A stretch of 64,000 nt of DNA from Cycas panzhihuaensis (taxonomy: Eukaryota; Cycadophyta). A program made the translations under genes and the position numbers. The stretch is from contig CM041465.1 in assembly GCA_023213395.1 (NCBI GenBank), positions 184,705,741 through 184,769,740 on the forward strand, given 5' to 3'. The notes below the pieces were generated by a model. It saw only the letters and a list, made by a program, of their open reading frames with translations, did not search any database and was not told the origin of the DNA. This document shows positions 46,163 through 61,602 of the stretch, in pieces (position 1 is the first letter of the stretch; the number at the start of each line of letters is the position of its first letter).

Positions 46163-48789
46163 TTCTTCTTCTTTCTTCATAAAGTTTAAAAAATTAAAGT
46201 TAATTAAATAATCTTTGACATCTGGGCATTTACTGGCCCTATTTAGTGTTTATCCCCCGGTGTTATGTCATTTATACATGATTTACAACTCATTATTTAG
46301 GGGCCTTATTCTTTAAGGTTTATTTTGTCATTCTAAATCTTGACGAGCGTGTTCACTCTCTTGGCAATGGAGGGGTTTGCTTTCTGACTGGTCTTGGGTT
46401 CAATCCTTGTCTAATCTACCCTAAGGTTCATATTCTAAGAGGGTTATTTTAAGAATATAACATTTTACCTTTTATTTTTTTTAAATTTATCTTATAAACA
46501 TAAGGTACTTGACTATTTTCTGATATAACTTCTCATCGGTTCATCAAGTTCTGACGAAACTAGTTTCATTACATCAGAAATTTTCTATAAATTGATTTCG
46601 ACTGGTCATATGACCTATTTGGACTTGATTTGACCTCGTTTTAGTCAATTCAAAGTCAGACACTCATTTTTTTAGTCTTTTAAACTTTGTTATAAAATCA
46701 CCTTTTCAACTAATTATATTTTATTACCGGGAGGCTATTTTCTACCCGGATCTGTAGAAATATATTATCATCAAAATTCATTACTACTTATTTATTTTAA
46801 TTTTTAGAATTCATTTTTATCATTATTTTAATCACTAAAAATGGCACTTTAGTGGTTTTTAACATTTTTTAAACATATTCACATAAAAGTATTTGTTGTC
46901 ATTTCTACTATAACTTTTTTATTTTGTATCAGAATTCAGTTGCATCAATTTTGTTGGGAAGTTGACTCACTCCCCTTCGATTTGACACTATTTTTTGTAT
47001 CTTTTAAAGTGTTTTTACTAATATTCAAAAGCATTAAAGTAGAGGTACTTAATAGTCTCTAATTTATCATTGTTTCATATTTTCATATATTATTTCTCAA
47101 ATTTTTTTAATTGAAAATATATTAAGCAACTCTTTAAACCATATTTGGTCATTTCTTATTGCTTTATAAAGTTTTTATTAGTATTTTTATAATATTTTGA
47201 GTTATTGCTCCTCCCATTGAGCCTAAAAAAGAGGTCTATATATTTGGTTCATCAAATATTGACTTGTAGGAACCCATGTTCAAAATAGTCATTTCCATTG
47301 GATACATATTTTATTAATCTTCATACTGATAAAATTTCATGTTTTTCTAATGTGGTTTAGTAAAGTTTTCAAGCTATTAAACTTGAGCATACAAGTATAT
47401 CCTATGAGGCTTGCCCTCCAAAGCTTTTTTAAGAAAGTTCTATTTTATTTCTCATTGATTGCTCATAATACATATTTAAGGTTTTTACTTAACTTTTATA
47501 TAAGCATTTTTTAAAGTTGTTTAGTAACAGAAATTGTTCATAAAGCAAGTAAAAACTATACATATATATTTCAGTTTTCAGCTTTGTATATCTTCTTCAA
47601 GGCAAAGTTTTTTTTCATGCATTAAAAAGGGAAAGTTATTTCCTTACATTGAAGGTTTATATTTACTGATTTAAAAAATTAAAGGTTGACAACTTTTTAT
47701 TTTTATTATCAAAGTTTATTTCAGTTTTGCATAGTTGAAAAGGATCTTTGCTACATTCAAATTTGCTTACATATCGATCATATTTCAAAGTTTACTCTAA
47801 AGGCATACTTATTAAAAGTGTTTTTTCATTTATTATTATATTTCAAAAGTTTATTTAAAATTATATCTCATAAGTGTGTCATTTATTTGAAAAAGCATAT
47901 AGTTAGTAAAAGTTTTATTTTTATTCATTATTGTTGAAAAATATCATTTATTTCTTGCACTTATAGAAGTTGTATTTAATTTATTTAATTTTCAAAGGCA
48001 TATTTCATTCATTTGAAGAGCATTGCATTTAAAAAAAAAAAAAGATTTTTATTTCTTTCAAAAGTTTATTAGTATTTCATCCTGCTTAGAGCATATTAGT
48101 TTATTTTCAAGATTTTTTTTTCCTCTCTTTTATTATATAAAAGGAATATTTTTTCTAAGCAAGACCACACTGCTAATTAATTTATTTTTCACATTAAACA
48201 AGATAATCATGAATTAAACCACCATATTTTTCCAACCTTGCAAGGGGAATGGTTAGGATCCCTGAAGTTACCACCCTGCACACACTAATCGGTCTACTCA
48301 TATTGGATGAGGATAGCCATTAGCTATCAAGTATGTTTAGTGGCAGGCTGAGGTGTAGAACATATTCCTTTCATGATGTTTGGAGACCAAGGCTAGATCT
48401 GGAGAGGGTGAGTGCCTTAGTTCGAGAACCTTCACCACTAGATCTATCGCTAGGCATAAGTCCATTGCAGGTGGACCAACAATTCAGAGGGTGTAAAAAT
48501 CTTCTTAGCATCCTGCATACTGAGGTATATAGAGCCTAGCGTTCATGTACCGGTATATTGGGTCCTTATTTTGCCATTTGTGGGCAGGCACCACTAGATA
48601 GAATAACAACCGAAGGTTACCCCAGGAGAAACTTAAACTTAGAGCCTAGTAGCCTTAATAGGTCCTAGTTCACTTATTCAAAACTTTGGGAAAACTTTGG
48701 GTTATATTTGGAAGTAAATCTTACATTTAAATTTTTTTTTAAAATTTAAATTCAAATATTTTTTTATATTTTCATATTCGTATTCCATC

Positions 48790-50040
48790 TTTGAAAATTC
48801 ATTTATCACTTCATCAACTCAACTATAGTTCAAAGTGGCGTCTAGCTTTCTAAATATGATTATCCAAAAATTTAATGGAAACAATTTCCTAAACTAGAGT
48901 AAAAGGATGAGACCCATCCTCGTAGTCAACGATATGTGGGATATTGTGAGATTCAGTTATAATGAATTAGGACCAAATCCAACCGATGCAGAAAAAGTTA
49001 CATACAAAGAAAATGTCAAAAAGGATAATGAAGCCTTAGCCCTTATCTTTTGTGCTTTAGAAGATCATGTGTTCCTAAGAGTTAGTAAATCCGTTAAGTC
49101 TAAAGAAGCTTGGGATACTTTACAACTAATATGTGAAGGAGTCGCCTCCTCTAAATTATAAAACTTGAGAAGTAAGCTCAAAAATTTATATATGATGCCT
49201 CACGAATCAGTAACTGAATTCATGACCAAAGTCCAAGATATCGTTAACCAAATGAGGTCACTTGGGGATACCCTAATCGAATAAAGGGTAGTTAAAAGGA
49301 TCCTTAGATGTGTAGGAGCTGTAAGACATTTTGAAATGGTAGCTACTAGTATTAGTGTGCCAAAAGATCTGAGTACCCTCAAAGTAGAACAACTTAGTGC
49401 CATGCTCATATCTATAGAAGAGCAACAAAATGTAAATGAATCTTTAGAACATGCCTTTGCTACAGAGGCCCACATTCATTCTAACTCCCAAGCAAGAACC
49501 TCAAAGGAGTCTCCTCCAAGGAGAAAAGGTGGAAATCCTAGAAATAAAATCAGACAAGATCCTCCATGATATCAAGCCCCTCACCAAAAGAGACAAGGAG
49601 GACCCCAACAATATGAAGACCCTCCAAGAAATCTTAACAATATTCCAAGAAATCCTAATCAAAGGAGACAAGTTGACAATCATCCTTATTGTCCACTTTG
49701 TCATGGGAATTCTCAACCTTCAAGATTAACTCTGAAATATCGTAATAACCGACCAAGAAACAACCCTTCTTAATCTTATGAGGAAAGGGGAAGATCTTTC
49801 AATATTGATCATTCTCAACCAAGAAGTCGAAGCCTAAGTTGTGGGAGAAGAGATCCATTGTATTGTACTTATTGTCATAGAAATTGTCACACTGAAGATA
49901 AATATTTTTCAAAATATGGACCACCATCTAGAGGACACACTTCAAATTCATCACAATTAAAGGTTAATAACCGATTATTTTTGTCTAGCTTTTTTGCTAA
50001 GGAAGAAGAGGATGATAGCTAGTATATTGATTTAGGTTAC
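48790..50040 (+). pseudogene. Element A copia Gag
   Basis: The coding frame is continuous apart from a few stops. The N-terminus is FKVASSFLN then IIQKFNGNNFLN (about 48830-48895), the usual copia Gag opening; the start codon is uncertain. Next are RPILVVNDMWDIV and EALALIFCALEDHVFLRVSK (48909-49090), the block shared with H1. A stop in SKL.NLRSKLKNLYMM (near 49159) and another near 49282 interrupt it. The middle shows ESVTEFMTKVQDIVNQMRSL. The C-terminal part is basic and rich in Arg, Asn and Gln (49490-49800), followed by a zinc knuckle near 49862-49910 (CTYCHRNCHTEDKY, last Cys now Tyr). Gag would bind and package the RNA. Confidence 0.85.
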
Positions 50041-51592
50041 TTAACCCACATGACCCATAAAGAACATTTATTTTAAACCTTAGATAAAAATAGAAAAGGG
50101 TCAATCATGTTTGGAGACAATACTTCTCACGAATCAGTTGGGAAAGGTAACATTGCCTTGTTGACTGATATTGGTGAACATAGATACTTGGATGATGTCC
50201 TATACGTCCCTTCCTTAAGAAAAAACTTGTTATCAGTAGGACAGATGATGGGACAAGATTATAAAGTGATTTTTGATAATGGCGAATGTGTCATCAAATA
50301 CAAAAGAAACAATGAAGCTATTTTTGCCAAAGGTATAATGACTAAAGATCGTTTATTTAAGCTAATCCTCACCTTTTCAGATACCTATACCTTAAGAACT
50401 TCAACTACAATGGATAGTGATTTTTGGCATAGACGATTTGGTCACCTTAACTACAACAGTTGGATCTTATGAAAAAATTAGATGTGGTTAATGGTTTACC
50501 ACCTATTGATGTTAATAAAAAGTTGTGTGAGGGATGCCTTCTTGGCAAACAACATAGAGAAGCTTTCCAAAATTTAGTTATCAATCATCTACCCCTCTTT
50601 AACTAGTATACACAGACATCTGTGGACCAATGACTACTCCTTCCTTAGCAAGTGCAAAGTATTTTCTCATATTTATTAATGACTTTATAAGAAAGATATA
50701 GGTTTTCTTTCTAAAATATAAATCAGATGTTTTTTACCACTTTGTTGACTTCAAAACCTTTGTTGAGCGACAAAGTGGATATTATATCTTTTCTCTAAGA
50801 TCAGATAATAGAGGAGAGTTTACATCTAATGCTTTCAAGGATTATTATATCCATCATGGGATTAGGCGACAACTTACCAACCCCTACACCCCATAATAAA
50901 ATGGTGCAGTAGAAAGAAAAAATAGAATTATTGTAGAAATGGAATGATGTATGCTTAAAGATAAAAACTTGGGCCATGAATTTTAGGTTGAAGCTGTTCA
51001 TACAATCATCTACCTACTTAATATATGTTCCACCAAAGCGCTTAGGTGGAAAACTCTAAAAGAAGCATAGACTGGTTATAAACCAAGTATACATCATCTT
51101 AGGGTATTTGGATGTCTAGCCTATGCCCATATTCCTAATCAAATAAGAACTAAGTTGGATGACCATAGTGTCAAATGCATCTTTATTGGGTATAGTGAAT
51201 CTTCCAAATCCTACAAAGTTTATGATCTGAAATCAAGAAAAGTTATAGTGAGTAAAGATGCTAAATTTCAAGAAGACACCTACTACCAAGATAATCAAGA
51301 AAAACATAAGGAGATTGCCATTAGATTTAACACATCAAATAAATCCAAATATGTGCTTATTATGTGGAGAAATATCCAAGAACCCACTAGGGAAGAAACA
51401 TCATCTCAACCTCTATCATAACATTTACCTAAATGGGTTCAACACAACCATGACTTAGGAAATATATTAGATAATAATAGAAGATCTACACGCTCACGTA
51501 GGGTCAACTTTTCTCTAATGGGTAAGGTGCTCGAAATTCATGAGCCTCAAACCTTTGATGAGGCTAATCAACATGAATGTTAGCAGAAATCT
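50000..51592 (+). pseudogene. Element A protease and integrase
   Basis: Protease starts near 50023 with YIDLGYLTHMTHKEHLF, so Asp-Leu-Gly stands where Asp-Ser/Thr-Gly is usual. The 121-codon open stretch 50107-50472 includes LDDVLYVPSLRKNLLSVGQM and FWHRRFGHLNYNS, the start of GAG-pre-integrase. The zinc-finger Cys pair is KLCEGCLLGKQH near 50520. The integrase core follows at about 50600-50960: [11 protein letters not shown] (catalytic Asp now Asn), LRSDNRGEFTSNAF (second Asp present) and NGAVERKNRI (Glu present). The open stretch 51155-51421 carries the end of integrase: VKCIFIGYSESSKSYKVYD. Stops interrupt it, including near 50896, 50946 and 50983. Confidence 0.85.
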
Positions 51593-52393
51593 ATGAAAGA
51601 GGAATATAAGTCCATTATTAAGAATGATACTTGGGAACTTATACATTTACCACCAATGAAGAAAGCTATTGGCACTAAATGGGTATATAAGACCAAGTTC
51701 CACTCAGACGGCTCCATTGACAAATATAAAGCTCGATTGGTAGCAAAAGGATATGCCCAAAGAGAAGGCATAAACTATACAGAAATATTTGCCCCCGCCA
51801 CTAGGATGGAATCTGTTCACATGATGATAAGTTTAGTTGCCCAAATGGGTTGGAAACTTTATCAAATAGATGTGAAAAGTGATTTCTTAAATGGTTATGT
51901 CAAAGAAGATATCTATGTCACTCAGCCCCTCAGTTTTGAAGTCGGGGGGGAAGAAAACAAAGTGCACAAATTAAAGAATACACTATATGGTCTAAAACAA
52001 GCACCCAGGGCTTGGTATTCCCACATAAATAAATATTTTAAGGATCAAGGATTTGAAAGATCTCAAGCAGATCCAAACTTATACACCCAAATTAAGGAAA
52101 ATTTGATATTGATTGTAGGACTCTATGTGGACGATTTAATTTATACCAGAAACTACTCCCATCTTTTACATCAGTTTAAAGATGCTATGTGTAAGGAATT
52201 TGAGATGACAGACTTAAGCCTTATGCATTACTATCTAGGATTGGAAGTCTGGCAAGATAAACAAGGAATATTCATTTCTCAACATAAATATATATTGGAT
52301 CTTCTACAAAGATTCAAAATGACAAACTACAAACCATTGATAATACCAGTAGAAATTGGAATCAAACTTTCTAAGATAGATGACTCGACTTAG
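51593..52393 (+). CDS. Element A reverse transcriptase, uninterrupted 266-codon frame
   Basis: Ty1/copia RVT_2-type reverse transcriptase, the polymerase that copies element RNA into cDNA. Conserved blocks in order: WELIHLPPMKKAIGTKWVYK (residues 12-31), KARLVAKGYAQREGINYTEI (about 45-64), YQIDVKSDFLNGYVKEDIYV (about 90-109, holding the first catalytic Asp region), LKNTLYGLKQAPRAWY (about 127-142), the active site LYVDDLIYT (about 177-185), and MHYYLGLEVWQDKQGIFISQ (about 210-229). All expected blocks are present and no stop occurs until 52393, where RNase H should be reached read-through. The Met at 51593 is only the first one after a stop; this is a domain of a longer polyprotein, not a separate gene. 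It is unlikely to be expressed as an active product because integrase and RNase H are broken. Confidence 0.85.
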   Translation: MKEEYKSIIKNDTWELIHLPPMKKAIGTKWVYKTKFHSDGSIDKYKARLVAKGYAQREGINYTEIFAPATRMESVHMMISLVAQMGWKLYQIDVKSDFLNGYVKEDIYVTQPLSFEVGGEENKVHKLKNTLYGLKQAPRAWYSHINKYFKDQGFERSQADPNLYTQIKENLILIVGLYVDDLIYTRNYSHLLHQFKDAMCKEFEMTDLSLMHYYLGLEVWQDKQGIFISQHKYILDLLQRFKMTNYKPLIIPVEIGIKLSKIDDST

Positions 52394-53065
52394 GTTGATC
52401 CCACACTCTATAGATAACTCATTGGCAACCTAATATATTTAACATCTACTCAACCAGATATAACATATTCAGTCAGTGTTGTGTTAAGGTATATGTAGGA
52501 TCCAAAGACATCTCATTGACAAGCTGCCAAAAGAATCCTTAGATACCTTAAAGGGACTCTAGATTTTGGGTTATACTATAAAGCCACATCTAAATTTCAG
52601 TTAACTAGTTATACAGATTCAGATTGGGCTGGTGATGTTGATGATAGAAAGTCTACCACGGGTTATGTATTCAGTATGGGATTAGTAGTAGTAGCTTGGA
52701 GTACAAAGAAACAAAATATCGTTTCCTTATCTACAATCGAGGCAGAGTTTAAAGCCGCAGTTTTAGGAGCTTATAAATCAATATGGCTAAGAAGACTTTT
52801 ATAAGATTTTCAAATTAAACAATAAGGTCCCACTAGAATTTGCTGTGACAATCAAAACACTATTCAAATGGCCAAAAATCTAGTATTCCATGGCAGAACA
52901 AAACATATTGAGACCCAACACTACTTCATTCGGGAACTTGTATAAGTAGATGAGATAGTGTTGACTTATTGCAATACCAAAAATCAAACAATAGATATTT
53001 TTACAAAAGCTTTGGGAAAGATCAAATTCGAGAAGTTCAGAGACAATCTGGGAGTTGTACACATT
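52394..53065 (+). pseudogene. Element A RNase H and end of pol
   Basis: Copia RNase H, which removes the RNA strand during reverse transcription. The three acidic blocks are visible: YTDSDWAGDVDDRKST (near 52612), SLSTIEAEF (near 52730) and CCDNQNTIQMAK (near 52845). The C-terminus GRTKHIETQHYF and IDIFTKALGKIKFEKFRDNL (to about 53050) resembles H2. Stops occur at 52390, 52429, near 52800 and near 52944. It ends just before the polypurine tract. Confidence 0.85.
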
Positions 53066-53072
53066 GGGCTTA

Positions 53073-53082
53073 TGGGGGAGAA
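53073..53082 (+). promoter_or_regulatory. Element A polypurine tract
   Basis: TGGGGGAGAA directly before the 3' LTR. Confidence 0.8.
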
Positions 53083-53433
53083 TATTAGGAATAATCCCAA
53101 TGTCATTAAAGCACCTGTGCACTTAGGGCCCCTCAAAGCCACCTTTGAGGGCCCTTAAAGCACCTTGAGCCTCCTAATAGTTGCCAGGAGCTGACACAAC
53201 TTTTCTTAAGGTACGCACTTTCATTTATTATTTTTTATTTTTTTAATATATTTTGAATTATCCATTGGCTAATGTGCAGGTAGGGTGATGGCGCTTGCCA
53301 CCTCCCCAAAATCACTATTTAAAGGGTGGGAATACCTCCCTAGTGTTTTCTAAAACTACCAACTATCAAAAATCACTTGTTTTCTCAAAATGCTCTCATT
53401 CTAAAGTCCTGCTCTGCTCCTCTGACTCTATCA
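53083..53433 (+). repeat. Element A 3' LTR
   Basis: Starts TATTAGGAATAATCCCAATG (TG changed to TA), ends CTGACTCTATCA; full-length partner of 43938-44287. Confidence 0.9.
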
Positions 53434-53440
53434 TAGGAGC

Positions 53441-53470
53441 AGATTAGTTTGAGTGGTCATATGTCATAGT
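53441..53470. repeat. Flanking duplication of element A, right copy (30 bp)
   Basis: Matches 43908-43937 with one T/C difference and is separated from the 3' LTR by seven extra bases (53434-53440). Confidence 0.75.
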
Positions 53471-58551
<5,081 letters not shown>

Positions 58552-58570
58552 TAACTAAATAAGCATTATC
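58552..58570. repeat. LINE target site duplication, left copy
   Basis: TAACTAAATAAGCATTATC, identical to 60896-60914. A duplication of 19 bp is typical of target-primed reverse transcription. Confidence 0.93.
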
Positions 58571-60895
58571 CTTTTTTTTTTATAAGGTAAAATAATATTA
58601 GAATGGGTTTTGACTAGGTCCCCAAATCCTATACATCAAAGCCCAATGGCTTAAGAGAAATGACCATGACAGGCCCATGGTCTAGCCCAGATTAAAGAAG
58701 ATTCCTCTCAACCTTCCCTGTCTGCCTGCCCAATGTGTGCATCAATCCTTACCAGGCTCAGAAGCTCTTCCGGATAGTCCTCCTTCCATATCTTGGTTCT
58801 TTTGTTTGAGACAGCCCATTTTGCTAACCAATTTGCCGTTGCATTCCCTTCCCTGTAGGTATGCTGGAACCAGACTCCCTCTTTAGGTTCTCAGAACATC
58901 TTGCGCATCTCTAATGATCTCTAAATTGTTCCACCCTGGTTTTGCTTCCCCACTTAAACATCTTATCACATACATAGAATCACCTTCTACAATCACCTTT
59001 TGTGCCTCCTCCTCATCCAATAAAGCTACCGCCCTATGCATGGCCCGCACCTCTACTCTTTGGTTCGAAGGGATGCCTAAATACTCTGCGAAAGCCCAAT
59101 TTAGATCACCCATATGGTCCTTGCAGAGTCCTCCCCCTCCCGCCTCTCCAGGGTTACCTTTAGCTGCTCCATCAAAGTTAAATTTTTCCTAGGTTTCTTC
59201 TAGAGGGTTCCATTTAATTGCTCTCCTCTTCTCACTACCACCCTTCAGAAAACCTATGCCCCAGTCCTCAAGGATCCTTTCTTCCCTTTTGGGGATCCTA
59301 TCCTCCTTAAGGAGGATCATTATTTCTAGAATACTCTTCATGATCTCAGCGACCAGTATAGCACTGTCTGCCTCTCCACCTTCAAAGATTCTCCTGTTGC
59401 GTTCCTTCCAAATAATCTAAGTACCTACCGGAAGAATCATCTTCCAGAATTTGCTGAGCGATTTGCTCTTAAAAGGAGAATCCCATGCTAACCAATGGTC
59501 TTTCAAAGACTTAGAAGAAACCCAAACTAAACCCAACTTGGACCAGATATCATCCCATATTCCCTTAGAATAGTGGCAAAGAATACCAAGGTGGTCTAGG
59601 GTCTCAGCATCCACCTTGCATAATATGCACCTGTTAACCAAATGAAAACCCTATTTCAAGAGGTTATCCATTGTTAGGATTTTGTTTTGAAGGCATAACC
59701 ACCAGAAAGCAATGATCTTTGGAAGCACCCCCAACTTCTAGTCCCTAGCAAGCATGTCATTCCTGGCCCATCCTTCCCTGTTCATTATCAAATTATAACC
59801 ATCTTTAACCGTGTATGAGCCCGAAGACGATAGGAGCCATACCAATGTATCAGATGAGGTCCGCTTCGGGATGAACTAATCTTCTAACACCCCCTTCACT
59901 CTTTGAATCTCCTCCTCGAAGCCTTGCAACTCCTCAAACGATCTCCATCACCTGTTATTGCCCTGTCCCATCCAATAATGCTTAACTAGATAGCCGAAAC
60001 TGTTCTCACATGCCCTCTTCATGCTGCCTATATTTGGCATCTCCTCTAACCTTGAGGGCCCGCACCACTTATCTTCCCAAAACCTTATACTTTATCCATC
60101 CCCCAGTCTCTAACGGATTCCTTCGCATAGGATAGAGCGCGCAAACTAGATGGCTTTCCAAATGGGTGATCCCTCGGAGCTGCACACCTCCTCCAATAGA
60201 AAGTGTTTATCCCTTAAGTATTTCCTTGTTAGAATTTTCCTCCAGACCGAGCTAGCTTCTTTGGTGAGTCTCCACCCTACCTTAGCCATAAGGGCTTCGT
60301 TAAATAGGCCCAGCCTTCTAACGTTAAGACCTCCTGCCCACTTAGGTTTGCAAACCTTCTCCCACGACACTAGATGGATTCTGTTTTTATCTTCGGCCCT
60401 TGACCAAAGAAATCTCTTCATAATGCCCTCAAGAATGGAGATAATCTTGCCCGGCATCCTAAATACGAACATTTGATAAATAAGAATGCTATGAAAAGAG
60501 GCCACCACTAGCTAAATCTTCCTAGCCCAGCTTAGAAGCACCCCTTTCTAGCCCGCCAGCTTCTTATTAAATCTACTCACAATGAGGTTCCACAGATTCT
60601 TCGCCATCTGTCCCACAAAGAGTGGCATTCCCAGATATGAGATAGGGAGGGGTCTACTAGAAATCTCCAGAACCCTGTTGATCCTTCTCTGCAACCTTTC
60701 CGCTGCATTGATAAAGAAGACTAAGCTCTTATCCAAGTTGATTTTTTGGTTGGTAGCCCTCTCATAAGCCTGAAGACCTGCTTTCAGAGCCCTAGCCTCC
60801 CCCATGGAGGCCCTACACAGAAAGATGTTATCATCAACAAACTGGTGATGAGTAATGTTGTCTAAATTGGAAGACGCCTTCAGACTAGATATCCA
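58571..60895 (-). mobile_element. 5'-truncated L1-type LINE
   Basis: A 2325-bp insertion bounded by the 19-bp duplication, with a (T)10 run at 58572-58581 that is the poly(A) tail of a minus-strand element. Base composition is clearly richer in G and C than its surroundings. It contains the 3' half of ORF2 and a short 3' UTR (58582-58707). Truncation at the 5' end is the normal outcome of incomplete target-primed reverse transcription. Confidence 0.93.
58708..60894 (-). pseudogene. LINE ORF2, C-terminal half: RT, zinc-finger domain, RNase H
   Basis: Plant L1 ORF2 on the minus strand, beginning inside RT. ITHHQFVDDNIFLCRAS (FVDD active site, codons at 60830-60841) is followed by ATNQKINLDKS, PISYLGMPLFVG and the thumb/connection LVSWEKVCKPKWAGGLNVRR (about 60340-60400). 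The zf-RVT region near 59560-59650 reads NRCILCKVDAETLDHLGILC (Cys-Cys-His-Cys). The C-terminal RNase H-like domain shows FNFDGAAKGNPGEAGGG (about 59110-59180, Asp present), EVRAMHRAVALL and VEGDSMYVI (Glu and Asp present), then after a one-base frameshift near 58885 WFQHTYREGNATANWLAKWA (catalytic His). It stops at 58708. Stops near 59435, 59190 and 60515 also break it. Endonuclease and most of RT are lost. Confidence 0.92.
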
Positions 60896-60914
60896 TAACT
60901 AAATAAGCATTATC
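60896..60914. repeat. LINE target site duplication, right copy
   Basis: Identical to 58552-58570; it is also the first bases of the copia I LTR. Confidence 0.93.
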
Positions 60915-61130
60915 TTAACATACACCCCCATAATGACTATCTGTGTAAACTCTTAACATGTCTCTGAATTTAAAAAATTAATTTTTACTAATGCCTTTGT
61001 AAAAGTATCTATAATTTGATGTTTTTATTATAATATATTAATTAATTTCTCCTTACTAAAATAGTTCCTTGAAATACACTTAAATCACCTATGGATGCAA
61101 ATATTTAGTATATCATTCAAGAAACCTCAA
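60896..61130 (-). pseudogene. Copia I fragment: RNase H end, polypurine tract, LTR start
   Basis: On the minus strand the last residues of a copia RNase H (HQIIDTFTKALVKINF, about 60985-61035) lead to the purine-rich TATGGGGGTGTA and an LTR start TGTTAAGATAATGC at 60920. The LTR is cut after about 25 bp by the LINE and should continue left of 58552. The region further right is too decayed to follow. Confidence 0.6.
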
Positions 61131-61561
61131 TAAGCTAAGAAAAGCAAGACTGTAAATACATATATAGTATTCTATTATCACATTGTTCTTTATATGTCAT
61201 CAATAAGCCTAATGTAGGTGTTTTTAGTATTATTATAGTGATACCTATAATTTTCCATCCATTCCCTCCCAATATTCTCATGTATTATCTTATTGTTAGG
61301 GTCAATGCTACTAGAGACAAAAGAATCCTATACAAAAGCCTACCTCACCAAGGAAAATTTCCTAGAGGTGGTCCAAATTTGGGAACATGTAAGACTTCTA
61401 ATAAGCTTGATAATATTTACATGGGGGATGAAGTATATGTTTTATATCCTTTACCTATGAAGGTATATTGCTAAGCCTATATCATTACAAAAATCCTCAT
61501 CATTGGGATATTAAATTTATGGTAATAACTTGCCATGGGTTTAAATATGTGTGAGGGTCAT

Positions 61562-61602
<41 letters not shown>

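Noticed and set aside
48836-48848. TGGCGTCTAGC, resembling a tRNA-Asp-type primer site of Athila/Tat elements
   Set aside because: It lies inside the Gag N-terminal coding frame of element A (FKVASSFLN), and the match stops after TGGCG.
59914-60476. Plus-strand open frames opposite the LINE
   Set aside because: Antisense shadows of LINE ORF2, whose minus-strand reading has clear RT domains.
61238-61474. 78-codon plus-strand open frame
   Set aside because: No family similarity, no splice or promoter signals; about the length expected by chance in such DNA.
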